A DNA stretch of 64,000 nucleotides from Teredinibacter sp. KSP-S5-2. Lineage in GTDB: Bacteria > Pseudomonadota > Gammaproteobacteria > Pseudomonadales > Cellvibrionaceae. The position numbers and the translations under genes are program-made. This document shows, piece by piece, positions 52,330 through 61,760 of this stretch (position 1 is its first letter; every line of letters begins with the position of its first letter). The stretch is from the NCBI RefSeq assembly GCF_032773895.1, contig NZ_CP120416.1, forward strand, positions 3,625,001-3,689,000, given 5' to 3'. A model generated the notes under the pieces. It was not told the origin of the DNA, searched no databases, and saw nothing but the letters and a program-made list of their open reading frames with translations.

Positions 52330-52935
52330 CTAGGGATTGGCAGGAACAAACCATTTGCACCAGATCTTTCGAAGTTTGTCTCGTCGCAAAAAGAGCAAGA
52401 CAGAAAAAATCGATAAATACACTAATGGTTCGACAATGTCGGACTTAACCGACCATAAAAAGTGAATACCACCTAATATCACGATAAGGTAAATCATCTG
52501 ATGAATGCTTTTCCACCGTGATCCAATAATTTTCTTAATATAGTCAAGCGACGTGATAGCCAGAACAACAAGCATCACATAAGCCAACGCACCCAAAGTG
52601 ATATATGGTCTTTTTACTATTTCGGAGACAAAGTCCTGCCAGGCAAAACCCAACTCAAAACCTAAATAACTGAAGATATGGGCCGAAGCATAAGCGAAGC
52701 AATACAGGCCGATGGTTTTGCGCTGGCGAACCAACCATCCCCATCGAAACCATCGAGCCAATGGCGTGACGCTGAGCGTAATAACCAATAAATTTAACGT
52801 ACTAATTCCACTGAAATGAATAAGCGCCTTAACCGGGTCTGCACCGAGCTGATCCATAACCCCGCGATAAAACATCACCACTAAAGGTGAAGCGATAATG
52901 AAATGTAAAATAACAGTAGAAATGAAAGAAAACAC
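52330..52935 (-). CDS. msrQ: MsrQ haem-binding subunit of the MsrPQ methionine sulfoxide reductase
   Basis: A 201-aa inner-membrane b-type cytochrome (YedZ family) that feeds respiratory-chain electrons to MsrP. About six helices with the conserved His residues are visible: IHFSG, SAHIFSYLGFELG and the segment WKSIHQMIYLIVILGGIHF. Start GTG 52935 overlaps the MsrP stop codon by one base (TAGTG), indicating coupling. Confidence 0.92.
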   Translation of the reverse strand: MFSFISTVILHFIIASPLVVMFYRGVMDQLGADPVKALIHFSGISTLNLLVITLSVTPLARWFRWGWLVRQRKTIGLYCFAYASAHIFSYLGFELGFAWQDFVSEIVKRPYITLGALAYVMLVVLAITSLDYIKKIIGSRWKSIHQMIYLIVILGGIHFLWSVKSDIVEPLVYLSIFSVLLFLRRDKLRKIWCKWFVPANP

Positions 52936-53942
52936 TAGTAGAGCTTCGCTAAATCCATTCCCTGATAAAGGTGTGCGACATCTTTATCATAGCCATTAAA
53001 TAAGCGGGTATCGATCCTCTGTTGATCAAACACCCCTCCTTCGGTGATGCGCCTCTCTTTCTTTTGGCTCCACCTAGGATGATCAACCTCGGGGTTAACA
53101 TTGGCATAGAAGCCATATTCATTTGCAGCGAGAGTATTCCAGGTTGTTACTGGCTGAGTTTTTGTTAAAGAAATTTTCACTATGGATTTAACGCTTTTAA
53201 ATCCATATTTCCAGGGCACCACCAAACGTAAAGGCGCGCCATTTTGAGGTGGTAGGGTTTTCCCATAAACACCCACTGCGATAAGTGTGAGAGGATGCAT
53301 GGCTTCATCCAATCGCAACCCCTCGCGGTAGGGATAGTCAATTCCTCCACCTAAGAGCGGTGTTCTGACACCCCGCATTTGCTCCTTATCGGCAAGCGTC
53401 GTAAACGAAACGTATTTTGCTGTTGATTTGGGGTCAGCCATTTTAATTAGCTGATTCAGTTCAAACCCCACCCAAGGAACCACCATCGACCAGGCCTCCA
53501 CGCAGCGCAGCCGATAAATCCGCTCCTCTAACTGAAATCGTCGAAACAGGTCATCATAACCAAGTGTGAAGGCGTTATTGGCCTCCCCATCAATGGTTAC
53601 CTGCCAAGGGTTAACTTGAAATGCCTGGGCGTGTTCGTATGGGTCCGATTTGGAAGTGCCAAATTCATAAAAGTTATTGTATGAAATAACTTTCTTCTCG
53701 GGAGTTAGGGGTTCCGATATTTTTTTGCCTTTCTGGTAGTTCAATGGCTGTCGGACAAACGCATTACTGTTCCCGCCGCCTAAAATATTATCGAGTATGC
53801 CCGCTTTGGAAGAGGCTGAACCCGCCATCAGGGCGCTACCCACTCCCATCATTTTTATAATCTTCCGACGTTGGTGAAATAAAGCCTCATTGGTCACAGG
53901 CTCATTACGCACATCGTATTTACCAAACTTCTTGATGATCAT
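52935..53942 (-). CDS. msrP: MsrP periplasmic molybdopterin methionine sulfoxide reductase
   Basis: A 335-aa protein of the YedY family that repairs oxidised methionines in periplasmic proteins. The Tat signal has HQRRKIIK before a hydrophobic segment. The Mo-cofactor Cys is in [13 protein letters not shown]. The mature domain includes [20 protein letters not shown] and the C-terminal [16 protein letters not shown] motif. Length equals the E. coli enzyme. First gene of msrPQ. Confidence 0.95.
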   Translation of the reverse strand: MIIKKFGKYDVRNEPVTNEALFHQRRKIIKMMGVGSALMAGSASSKAGILDNILGGGNSNAFVRQPLNYQKGKKISEPLTPEKKVISYNNFYEFGTSKSDPYEHAQAFQVNPWQVTIDGEANNAFTLGYDDLFRRFQLEERIYRLRCVEAWSMVVPWVGFELNQLIKMADPKSTAKYVSFTTLADKEQMRGVRTPLLGGGIDYPYREGLRLDEAMHPLTLIAVGVYGKTLPPQNGAPLRLVVPWKYGFKSVKSIVKISLTKTQPVTTWNTLAANEYGFYANVNPEVDHPRWSQKKERRITEGGVFDQQRIDTRLFNGYDKDVAHLYQGMDLAKLY

Positions 53943-54041
53943 GCTCAGTTCCCAGTCAATTTCAAAGGTTTGACCTATTCAAACAAACGAAGTTCAGCCG
54001 TGAGATAAGAAAGCCATGCTTATGTAAAGCCAACAGATATG

Positions 54042-54078
54042 AGCCCTTTCTCAACTCGCTTAGAGTTGCGAAAGGGCT
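54042..54078. terminator. long hairpin between msrP and the two-TM protein gene
   Basis: AGCCCTTTC (54042-54050) with GAAAGGGCT (54070-54078), then after one mismatch CAACTC (54052-54057) with GAGTTG (54063-54068). It is 60 bases after the stop of the minus-strand gene at 54138. It has no clear U-run. Confidence 0.6.
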
Positions 54079-54137
54079 TGTACACACAATAGGGAGAACG
54101 AAAGTCGGATAGCGTAACGTATAACAACCAAAAGCCG

Positions 54138-54671
54138 TTACTTGTTCGGAGCGGGTGTATTCTCGAAGGGACTCGCCCAGGGGCTGTCTTCCCCGGCAGA
54201 ACTCATGTGATAGGTTTCTTCACACACATTTTTGACATAGGTTTTTTCTCCGCCCTCTATGTCCACCATAAAAATATGGTTACCTTTGGATAACTCACGA
54301 TCAAAACGGGCATATTTATAGTTTTTTTTCTGAATTCCAACAAAACCCGCCTCCCAGCAACTAAAGCCAAAAATCACAAGGGATAAGAAAATAAACGGAG
54401 CCCAAGTGAAGGACTCATACAGTCCGGAGAAATAACCGGATGAAAGCACAATCAACACTCCGGCCATACCAATTAGTACTCCCCTTTCCATCCAATGCAC
54501 CACATCGGTTTTCGCCAAAGAAGAGATTGCATGTAAATCCCGCGCTATGGCGGCACTCTCATTTGAACTCAGAAGATGAAATCTATCGCCATTAATACCG
54601 GCATCTATCAATTGATGCTCAGCTTTATCAATATCATCTAACGACGATGATATAAAAAATAATCTCTTCAT
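54138..54671 (-). CDS. two-TM membrane protein of unknown function
   Basis: A 177-aa protein. The N-terminal cytoplasmic ferredoxin-like or nucleotide-binding-like fold (MKRLFFISSSLDDIDKAEHQLIDAG) is followed by two membrane helices (about 70-88 and 93-112). A C-terminal cytoplasmic segment has GNHIFMVDIEG. This layout recurs in gammaproteobacterial hypothetical proteins, but no function is known to me. ATG 54671 sits 6 bases after GGAG. Confidence 0.68.
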   Translation of the reverse strand: MKRLFFISSSLDDIDKAEHQLIDAGINGDRFHLLSSNESAAIARDLHAISSLAKTDVVHWMERGVLIGMAGVLIVLSSGYFSGLYESFTWAPFIFLSLVIFGFSCWEAGFVGIQKKNYKYARFDRELSKGNHIFMVDIEGGEKTYVKNVCEETYHMSSAGEDSPWASPFENTPAPNK

Positions 54672-54862
54672 AACCGGCTCCATCATCTACAGGCGTCATG
54701 TATTGATTAATACGGTATACAGCTTATTAGCGGATCAAAAACTGTGTTACGCATATAGAAAATTTAGACAACCACAGCTTAATTGTTTGACTATTTTTTC
54801 ATTTACACGATCCGGGTATAAGCCGTTAGAACATAAGCCAAAGCGATAATATGTCGATTTGT

Positions 54863-56101
54863 TTAATCCGCTTTAAGCAGGAAGAAAGAAACTGAAAACA
54901 TGCCTTTTTCAACTGAAGCCGAAAAAGTGACATTGTGAGCCTGTAGAATTTCCTGAACAATAGTCAAGCCAAAACCTGTGGAGGCCTTTGGGTCAGAATC
55001 ATAGCGGTTATGCATTTTAATCTTATTGGTTATTTTAATAGAATATATGTCGTTATCCTGTGATACCGAGCATTGTATGCGACTAGATTCATCGCAGTAT
55101 TTTGAGGCGTTATTAAACAGATTCATAAATACCTGCAACAAACGATTTTCATCCCCCATTGCCAGGCACGGACCGTCATCAGGAATAATTAGGTCTACTT
55201 CACACTTTTTCTCATCAAGAAGGGGCTGAAAAAAATGCATTGATTGCCGAATTAACGCACTCAAATTGAAAGCCTTTATTTCAGGCACGATTTTTCCCGT
55301 TCCCAATGCAGCAAAATCCAGAATCGTGCTCACAAGCTCAAGGGAAATATCGGCACTTTCTTCTATCTTTCTAAAAAACTTCCCGCTTCCATCATGCTCT
55401 TCAGATTTTATTCTTTTTCTGCCCATCGCCGCGGCACTTTTTATAAAACCTAAAGGATTTCGTAAATCATGAGACACATAACCAACAAATATTTTTAACC
55501 GCTTATTCAATTCAATCAAGCGTTCTTCTTTACTTTGCAATAGCAGGTACGTACCAATAGAACCCGCCATCATCTCAATAAGGTCACGTTCGTGCTCCGA
55601 AAAGCCATGCTCTCTCGCTTTAGTCGACGTAAAATTTAGAGTGCCATATAACTCATCCCCAACCCATATTGGTGCGGAAAGATAGGCTTCCAATTTCAGG
55701 TTTAAATACACTGGGTGTTTGCACATTTCTGCATGGCAGCCAATTTCAGAAAAGCCGATGACAGTACGTGTCTCATAAACCTCTCGACAATACGTATCTT
55801 CTAATTGAAATTCGCTACCAGCATGAATGGCATCTAAAGGGCTAACAACCGCTTTGACTTGGTATATATTCTCTTGAATACAGCTAACAATACCGGTTTC
55901 CATTTTAAAAATGGATAGACCCGCAGCGATGTATTTATGGATAAGATCTTCAAAACTTGAAAATGGCGTGTTAGTGAGTTGATGAATCTTCTTTACGTTT
56001 TCCACCACCCCCTTCAATTGATCTTCTGCACTGCGTGAAACATCTAACGCATAAAAAGACGTATTCTTAATAAATTCGGGATAATCCACGCTCAGTTTCA
56101 C
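54863..56101 (-). CDS. cytoplasmic GAF-domain histidine kinase with degenerate ATPase
   Basis: A 412-aa soluble protein. A GAF sensor is at about 40-195, with Cys residues (TYCREVYE, GCHAEMCKHP) that might bind a metal or sense redox. HisKA has GYVSHDLRNPLG. The HATPase has an intact N-box (NLFNNASKYC) and G2-like STGFGLTIV, but the usual DxGxG G1 box is replaced by ITNKIKMHN. Nucleotide binding may therefore be altered. Start GTG 56101. No response regulator is adjacent. Confidence 0.78.
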   Translation of the reverse strand: MKLSVDYPEFIKNTSFYALDVSRSAEDQLKGVVENVKKIHQLTNTPFSSFEDLIHKYIAAGLSIFKMETGIVSCIQENIYQVKAVVSPLDAIHAGSEFQLEDTYCREVYETRTVIGFSEIGCHAEMCKHPVYLNLKLEAYLSAPIWVGDELYGTLNFTSTKAREHGFSEHERDLIEMMAGSIGTYLLLQSKEERLIELNKRLKIFVGYVSHDLRNPLGFIKSAAAMGRKRIKSEEHDGSGKFFRKIEESADISLELVSTILDFAALGTGKIVPEIKAFNLSALIRQSMHFFQPLLDEKKCEVDLIIPDDGPCLAMGDENRLLQVFMNLFNNASKYCDESSRIQCSVSQDNDIYSIKITNKIKMHNRYDSDPKASTGFGLTIVQEILQAHNVTFSASVEKGMFSVSFFLLKAD

Positions 56102-56443
56102 CTACTACATAACTTATAGCTATTTTAGCTCATGAGTAAAACAAAGATCGACAAACAAATTTTGTGAAATATGTTTACCTTTTATTTACCAACGGCACGC
56201 CATTATTTTTCTTTGCGCACCGGATGCTTGACATACCACCCCGGTTAATAGCGATAATCAAGACAGTACAAATAACAATAAATACAGAATCAATTATCCC
56301 AGAATCACCCCTATTATCGAGTATCGATAATATCCAGGAAGAAGGTGTCGGCACAGGGGGTATCGTGCCAAAGTGATGACAGTCTGGCGTCCAGCATTCA
56401 CCAGACACCCAAAAAAACAATAATTAATTGGAGATGATTTAAA
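56102..56443. other. intergenic region upstream of the chitinase gene
   Basis: About 340 bases between divergent genes. Weak hairpins occur (GGCAC/GTGCC at 56350-56369). No gene or clear promoter boxes. A short minus-strand frame at 56175-56420 has no supporting features. Confidence 0.45.
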
Positions 56444-58153
56444 ATGATTCACTCATTTAATCGTCAGTTATTTGCCGTTGCCGCTGTTGCAGGTTCCGCG
56501 TTTTTGAGTATTCAGGCTAACGCCTATGATTGCTCATCAACTCCTGTATATAGTGATGGCAGCGCGTATAGTACTGGCAGTATCGTACAAAACAATAATG
56601 TAGCTTTTGAATGTACCGTAGGCGGTTGGTGTAGCCAAGGCGGTGCCTACACCCCCGGCACTGGTTGGGCATCACAATATGCCTGGCAGGAACTTGGAAC
56701 CTGCACTGGTAGTACGTCCTCCAGTTCTTCATCGAGTTCCTCTTCTTCATCAAGCAGCAGCTCATCGTCGAGTAGTTCGTCTTCAAGCAGTTCCTCATCG
56801 AGCAGCTCTGGCGGTGGCACATGCGGCGGACTTCCGCCCTGGCAACCAAACAGTGTTTACACTGGCGGAAATGAAGTGGTTATTCCCGGGCCTCCAGAAA
56901 TGGTGTGTCGAGCGAAATGGTGGACGCAAGAAGAACCCAACCCAAATTCCGAATGGGGTGCCTGGACCTGTGACCCCTGCAGCGGCTCTAGTTCATCCAG
57001 CTCTTCCAGTTCAAGTAGCTCTTCTTCGAGCAGTTCCTCTTCGACTTCTAGCACGAGTAGCTCGGGAGGCGGCACAGGCACACGACGCTATGTGACTTAT
57101 GCCAGCACCTGGAACACGAGTATTTATGACCTCGATGTGAATTACATTCCAAATTACATCACCAACGTTAACCTGGCGTTTGCCCGTCCAAATACTCAGT
57201 ATCAAAAAGGGTCATTCGAATTTGATCAGGCCGTTGCCGGTTTTGAGTTTGTTGAAGGTGCCTCAACACCAAACGGTCAGTTGAAATTCACGGCTGCACA
57301 GTCGCAAGATTTAATTAACAATATCGCGTCCTTAAAAGCTCGCGGTACCGAAGTCTGGCTTTCAGTTGGTGGCTGGTCTTACAGTCAGGGTTCACAGTGG
57401 GCGAGTTTCAGCGCACCAAGGGTCGTTGATTTGGCTTTAGACTTAGGTGCTTCCGGTGTGGATATCGACTGGGAATCCAGCGGTTCGCAATGCAACAAGG
57501 GAACAGCCGCAACATTTAGCTGTTCGAAAGACGCTGAAATTGAAGGCATTATCGTATCCCTCTATAACGAAATTCGTTCCAGAGGTGCCAACCTCGGTAT
57601 TTCTATCGCGGGCTGGTCTACTGGTGCCTATTACGTACAAGGCACACCGTTTGAAGAAGGAAAAGTGCAATGGGGCTCTCCGTTCGGCGGCACGATGTAC
57701 AGTGTTGTGAGAAATCACGGCGATAAGCTTACGTTCATCAATTTAATGTCTTACGACGGAGGAACCTATTACGACCCACGTGAAGGCTTTGCGTCATATC
57801 GTGCGATTTATAACGGCCCGATTAATATGGGTATGGAGATCGCCCCGGAAGGTTCCGGCGGTGCAGTGCTTACGTTAAATGCAGCTCCCGGAATTGAATG
57901 GAACACGGGTTTTCTAACCGGCCAAAATGACATTGCCACAGATTACTACAACGTAGAGACCATGGTGGAGTATGTGCGACAAGCCGGTCAGCCAAATGAC
58001 GGCTTTATGTTATGGCAATTGTGGAAGCAGCGAGTCCATCAACCTGCTCCTGCGGGCGCTGCAACAGAAAATAGTGCTGGCCAATATGTTTGTACCCATC
58101 TGCCACTTGCCGGCGATTGTACGCAAACTATTCCAAACTTGCCCAAGCTGTAA
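56444..58153 (+). CDS. secreted GH18 chitinase with two CBM5/12-like modules and polyserine linkers
   Basis: A 569-aa extracellular chitinase. Signal peptide 1-27 (IQANA). A first chitin-binding-like module at 28-87 is followed by a polyserine linker of about 35 residues. A second CBM5/12-like module at about 123-180 (LPPWQPNSVYTGGNEV, KWWTQEEPNP) is followed by a second polyserine linker. The GH18 TIM barrel at about 213-545 has SVGGWS, the catalytic SGVDIDWE (acid Glu intact; the Asp usually before Gly is Ser), MSYD, and the terminal WQLWK. It should hydrolyse chitin in a retaining, substrate-assisted manner. Polyserine linkers are a hallmark of Cellvibrionaceae enzymes. A GGAG site precedes ATG 56444. 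Confidence 0.93.
   Translation: MIHSFNRQLFAVAAVAGSAFLSIQANAYDCSSTPVYSDGSAYSTGSIVQNNNVAFECTVGGWCSQGGAYTPGTGWASQYAWQELGTCTGSTSSSSSSSSSSSSSSSSSSSSSSSSSSSSSSSGGGTCGGLPPWQPNSVYTGGNEVVIPGPPEMVCRAKWWTQEEPNPNSEWGAWTCDPCSGSSSSSSSSSSSSSSSSSSSTSSTSSSGGGTGTRRYVTYASTWNTSIYDLDVNYIPNYITNVNLAFARPNTQYQKGSFEFDQAVAGFEFVEGASTPNGQLKFTAAQSQDLINNIASLKARGTEVWLSVGGWSYSQGSQWASFSAPRVVDLALDLGASGVDIDWESSGSQCNKGTAATFSCSKDAEIEGIIVSLYNEIRSRGANLGISIAGWSTGAYYVQGTPFEEGKVQWGSPFGGTMYSVVRNHGDKLTFINLMSYDGGTYYDPREGFASYRAIYNGPINMGMEIAPEGSGGAVLTLNAAPGIEWNTGFLTGQNDIATDYYNVETMVEYVRQAGQPNDGFMLWQLWKQRVHQPAPAGAATENSAGQYVCTHLPLAGDCTQTIPNLPKL
56711..56808 (+). repeat. polyserine-coding tract 1
   Basis: Low-complexity run of mixed TCN and AGY serine codons encoding the first flexible linker of the chitinase. 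Mixed codon use lowers slippage compared with a pure repeat. Confidence 0.9.
56983..57063 (+). repeat. polyserine-coding tract 2
   Basis: Second mixed-codon serine tract of the same chitinase, interrupted by two Thr codons, linking the second chitin-binding module to the catalytic domain. Confidence 0.9.
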
Positions 58154-58154
58154 A

Positions 58155-58188
58155 AATAATTCCACCTGCTAATGCGGGTGGATTATTT
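58155..58188 (+). terminator. terminator after the chitinase gene
   Basis: A CCACC/GGTGG core (58162-58166 with 58177-58181) is extended by AATAAT and ATTATT flanks, directly after the stop codon. It ends in an AT-rich tail. Confidence 0.7.
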
Positions 58189-58464
58189 AACCAGTATGCA
58201 ATACTACTAAATCAGATGCTATTCACCCGACACGCCGTAAAAACATCCCTGTTGGCTCGTCGCCAGCATCCCTGCTGTCGACGGTCGTATTCGTAGCACC
58301 TGATTTATCTCATCATAATCCCTGTCAAGCAATCACATATCTTTTGCCGATATATAAAGAAAACGAAAGTAGAAGGAGTGAGCGGAGATAAAAAATTAGG
58401 GGAGAAACCATATCGGATTGCACCCAAGCTGAATGCAACCCGAAAGGTGTAACGTTATTTACAC
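58189..58464. other. intergenic region between convergent genes
   Basis: About 275 bases with no coding frame or structure that I can support. Confidence 0.45.
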
Positions 58465-59214
58465 TTACGATGAATGATATTCGATTAACGGCTTTAACAT
58501 ATGCGCCATAAGTTCGGTTGCCATAAATACGGTTCTTGGCAACTTACCGGACTCTGCTTTCTCATAGAAAACCTTAGATGAATTCCAGTGCTGTCTCAGC
58601 TTTGCCACTTTTTCCTGCTGATCTTTTGGATACTTCACTTTTTCAATTGCAGCCAGGCCTTTATCATAATCGTCAATTGCCTTTTTCATCTGCTGGACCG
58701 TATTGTGGTCGTTAATACCCTGACGAATAGCAATGTAAAACTTCGCCATGCGCTCTAATAAGAAGTATTGATGCTCCACCAGATCAAGATGAGAATGGTC
58801 TCGCTTGACACTTTTACCAAAAATTTCAGACAAAGACTCGGAAGATTCCAGCAGCACTTCCGACATATCCATAATCAACATGGCATTGTCTTCGTTATAG
58901 GGCGTCGTCAATAAACCTTCCAACTCCGAAACGGTCATATCCATATACTGGATAAGCGATGACAGTTCCGCCTCTTTGGTTTTCGAGCTAAACACCGTTA
59001 CTGAATGACGAATAGCTTTTAAGTTTTTATTCAGTTCCTTTGTCGCTTGAGACACGTTGTGCCCTTGAGCTATGTAAAAATAGTCTTTAACAATAGTTTG
59101 ACTAATAACGGCAAGCTCTTCAGCCTCTTTTAACAAAGTAATATTTTTATCTTGCCCATAACTTGGTAACGCGGCAAGTACAACGATTAAACCTAAAAGA
59201 AAACGATAGAACAT
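58465..59214 (-). CDS. exported helical protein with PilJ-N-like fold
   Basis: A 249-aa protein with a cleavable signal peptide (LPSYGQD). The rest is all alpha-helical with heptad-like spacing, resembling the type IV pili chemoreceptor N-terminal (PilJ-N) sensor fold but without membrane, HAMP or signalling domains. Motifs: LVEHQYFLLERMAKFY and ELMAHMLKPL. Its start overlaps the stop of the upstream gene (TAATG), so the pair is co-translated. A free periplasmic ligand-binding role is likely but unproven. Confidence 0.6.
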   Translation of the reverse strand: MFYRFLLGLIVVLAALPSYGQDKNITLLKEAEELAVISQTIVKDYFYIAQGHNVSQATKELNKNLKAIRHSVTVFSSKTKEAELSSLIQYMDMTVSELEGLLTTPYNEDNAMLIMDMSEVLLESSESLSEIFGKSVKRDHSHLDLVEHQYFLLERMAKFYIAIRQGINDHNTVQQMKKAIDDYDKGLAAIEKVKYPKDQQEKVAKLRQHWNSSKVFYEKAESGKLPRTVFMATELMAHMLKPLIEYHSS

Positions 59215-60035
59215 TAGTGCAGCTCTCCTTCAACCTGTGCTGTAATACTTTCTGAAACAGTCATTAAATCCGTTAACAGCTTTGTAGCCTGTCGTTGAGC
59301 AAGTGATGGAACAAACCGTCCAGACTTGGACTCCGCCATATGCTCAAAAACCATAAAATTCTTTTCCACCGCTTCTAATGTTTGCTTTACATTAGCCGCG
59401 ACGAACTTCGCATCAGCGGACATTAATTCCGCATGCATTTTTTCGTAATCATCCAATATCATTTTCACGGTCCCATCGTGATCTGTGATGGGAACTTGCC
59501 AGGCTGCCATCATATATATCGCAGCCAAACGCTGAACTTCCATCTGCAACTCTGCTGATACGATCACATAATGCTCACCTTCCACTTCAACCGCTTCCGC
59601 AATATGCTCCGCCACGTCCCAACAACGTTTAGTCAGCGCTTCAACTTCCTTATACAGCTCAGAAACTCCCGCCTGGGTTGGCTGAGCCAATAGCTTAGGC
59701 TTGATCTTCGTCCACTCATCTTTAATCGAAGCAACTTCACCATCAAGCTTGGTTTGCAAATGGCTACCAGAAAGCAAATCCGCAATTTCCGAGTCAATTC
59801 GAGCAACAGTATCCGTTAACTCTTTGCTGGGATTTTGATACTTCACCCCCATTCCGACTAAAGCATAACCTTTTAGCGCCTGCTGTAAGCTAGTGCAAAT
59901 ATCAGCAATCTCATGAACATCTTTGGTGGTCGCCACAGCGTAACTACTGGGTATCAAGCCCCATGCCACAAACATAAAAAATATGACGTGTTTTAACAGT
60001 TGTCGGCCTGCATATGAAAACTCTTGGGGGATCAC
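59214..60035 (-). CDS. exported helical protein with PilJ-N-like fold, paralogous to its neighbour
   Basis: A 273-aa protein with a signal peptide (WGLIPSSYAVA). Helical throughout, with the segment VQRLAAIYMMAAW in the place where the neighbour has LERMAKFYIA, and a similar C-terminal helix with ATKLLTDLM. The start is GTG 60035 with AGGAG upstream. The first gene of a tightly coupled two-gene operon that lies between the two GH18 genes. No enzymatic motif is visible. Confidence 0.6.
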   Translation of the reverse strand: MIPQEFSYAGRQLLKHVIFFMFVAWGLIPSSYAVATTKDVHEIADICTSLQQALKGYALVGMGVKYQNPSKELTDTVARIDSEIADLLSGSHLQTKLDGEVASIKDEWTKIKPKLLAQPTQAGVSELYKEVEALTKRCWDVAEHIAEAVEVEGEHYVIVSAELQMEVQRLAAIYMMAAWQVPITDHDGTVKMILDDYEKMHAELMSADAKFVAANVKQTLEAVEKNFMVFEHMAESKSGRFVPSLAQRQATKLLTDLMTVSESITAQVEGELH

Positions 60036-60517
60036 TACTTAGGTTCTCCTTATAAGATTTGTAATGAACTTAATTGGCCACAGGGGCATAACCGATAAAT
60101 CACTCCCAGAACGTACCTGATTCACTCGGTCTATTAAGTTTAGTAGAGGACTATATAAAGGTGTGTAGATTTTAATCTAAACGAATCAATAGTGGATGAT
60201 ATTCCTCAAAAATTTTACAAATTAACCATTTTGCTTATAAGAAGCATTCGCTTTCTCAAGTGTGCTACCTGGATAAATTGATTATTACTTTTGCAGTATT
60301 GATACCGGGAGATTATAAAAAATACATCAACCACTGCGTATATCACTTCCTTTCATGATTTTAACAACCCCAGCAATAGTACAAAAATTTTAATTAAATC
60401 AACCTGTTATAACTCACATTATTTTCATTCAAGAAAAGTCCTGGTTCATCGCATAGGTCAAGAAAAGATATTTTTATATTATCTCCGGGAGTTAACTTTT
60501 CTATCGGCGCACACGTT
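60036..60517. other. AT-rich divergent intergenic region
   Basis: About 480 bases between the PilJ-like pair and the second GH18 gene. No coding frame is supported. It must contain the promoters of both transcription units, but no boxes stand out. Confidence 0.5.
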
Positions 60518-61696
60518 ATGTACACCTATTCATTAAATAAAATACTTATCCTTATCTCATCCTGCTTTTTGATTATTTTACAATCTCTTCCTACGTCAGC
60601 GGCTTCAACCAAAGTGATCGGCTATATTCCAATGTGGGAAAACATAGTCAATACCACAAACAGAACGGATTTAAGTAACTTGACCCACCTGAATCTGGCC
60701 TTTGCCAACCCGGATTCTCAAGGACGTTTCCTGAACAACAACACACCAACCTGCATGTCCGGCTCGAATGCTGATATAAATTATGTTGTTGAACGAGCAC
60801 ATCAAGCCAATGTAAAAGTCTTGATTTCGGTTGCCGGCGGTGTAATCCCCGAGTGCTCTGGCGATTGGCAAACACTCCTTCAACCGGAGAATCGGGCCCA
60901 ACTGATTCAACAGGTTCTGGATTTCATGGCGTTTTATCAATTGGATGGTATTGATATTGATTTAGAAGGTGTATTGCTTACAAGCATACATACTTCCGGT
61001 AATTACGTTCCCTTCATCCGTGAGCTAAAGGAACAATTAGCCGAAGGTGCATTATTAACCGCAGCTACTGCGTCCTACGAAGGAGGCATGATTCCAACTG
61101 AATCACTGGCTTATTTTGACTTTGTCAATATCATGTCTTACGACGCGATTGGCCCGACATGGGGACAGGCAGGAACAGAGCATGCGACCTTAGATTTTGC
61201 CGTCGAAAATATTAATACCTGGAAATCTCGCGGATTGGAAAAAGATAAGCTGGTTCTTGGCCTTCCATTTTATGGCTATGGTTTTGGCCAATATCAATCG
61301 GACTACAACTACTCTAGCCTGATGACTGAATTTGGCGAACAAGTAAAAGACACGGATATTATTGGTAGCCTATGTGACGGTTGTAGCTACATCACATTTA
61401 ACAGCGAAAAAACCATACGCAGTAAAACACAGTTGGCACTCAAAGAAGGTAGCGGAGTAATGATATGGGAGTTATCACAAGACATCGCAGGAGAAAATAA
61501 TTTGTTAAACGCCATTCAGGAAGAAATAAACGGTGAGACAAGCCAACCGACGACTGATACATCGACACCCACTACCACCCCAAGCAGTAGCAACTCAGGT
61601 GGAGGAAGTCTTCCCCCCGCTTTCATCCTTGTTTGTATATTGGCGGCATTTATTCAAAAATACATTCAATCTAACAGCAAGAATAAACATCAGTAG
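60518..61696 (+). CDS. GH18-family glycosidase with GlyGly-CTERM-like C-terminal anchor
   Basis: A 392-aa exported GH18 protein. Signal peptide about 1-29 (LPTSAAS). The barrel has ISVAGG, the catalytic motif DGIDIDLEG with intact Glu, NIMSYDA, and terminal VMIWELSQD. A Thr/Ser/Pro linker follows, then GGGSLPP, a hydrophobic segment and a basic end. This resembles the GlyGly-CTERM signal processed by rhombosortases for surface attachment; the basic tail is longer and less Arg-rich than usual. There is no chitin-binding module, so it probably acts on soluble chitooligosaccharides or as an anchored chitinase. Confidence 0.87.
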   Translation: MYTYSLNKILILISSCFLIILQSLPTSAASTKVIGYIPMWENIVNTTNRTDLSNLTHLNLAFANPDSQGRFLNNNTPTCMSGSNADINYVVERAHQANVKVLISVAGGVIPECSGDWQTLLQPENRAQLIQQVLDFMAFYQLDGIDIDLEGVLLTSIHTSGNYVPFIRELKEQLAEGALLTAATASYEGGMIPTESLAYFDFVNIMSYDAIGPTWGQAGTEHATLDFAVENINTWKSRGLEKDKLVLGLPFYGYGFGQYQSDYNYSSLMTEFGEQVKDTDIIGSLCDGCSYITFNSEKTIRSKTQLALKEGSGVMIWELSQDIAGENNLLNAIQEEINGETSQPTTDTSTPTTTPSSSNSGGGSLPPAFILVCILAAFIQKYIQSNSKNKHQ

Positions 61697-61702
61697 CGGA
61701 AC

Positions 61703-61737
61703 AAAAAACGGTGTTTTGGTTTCATCCAAAACACCGT
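61703..61737 (-). terminator. intrinsic terminator of the PAS chemoreceptor gene
   Basis: ACGGTGTTTTGG (61708-61719), loop TTTCAT, CCAAAACACCGT (61726-61737): 12 perfect pairs. On the minus strand a T6 run follows. It also forms a hairpin at the end of the convergent GH18 message. Confidence 0.92.
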
Positions 61738-61760
61738 CAATATCGAGCAAGTTAAATAAA

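Noticed and set aside
56711-57063. Polyserine DNA tracts as CRISPR-like or satellite repeats
   Set aside because: They are in-frame serine codons forming protein linkers between chitinase modules.
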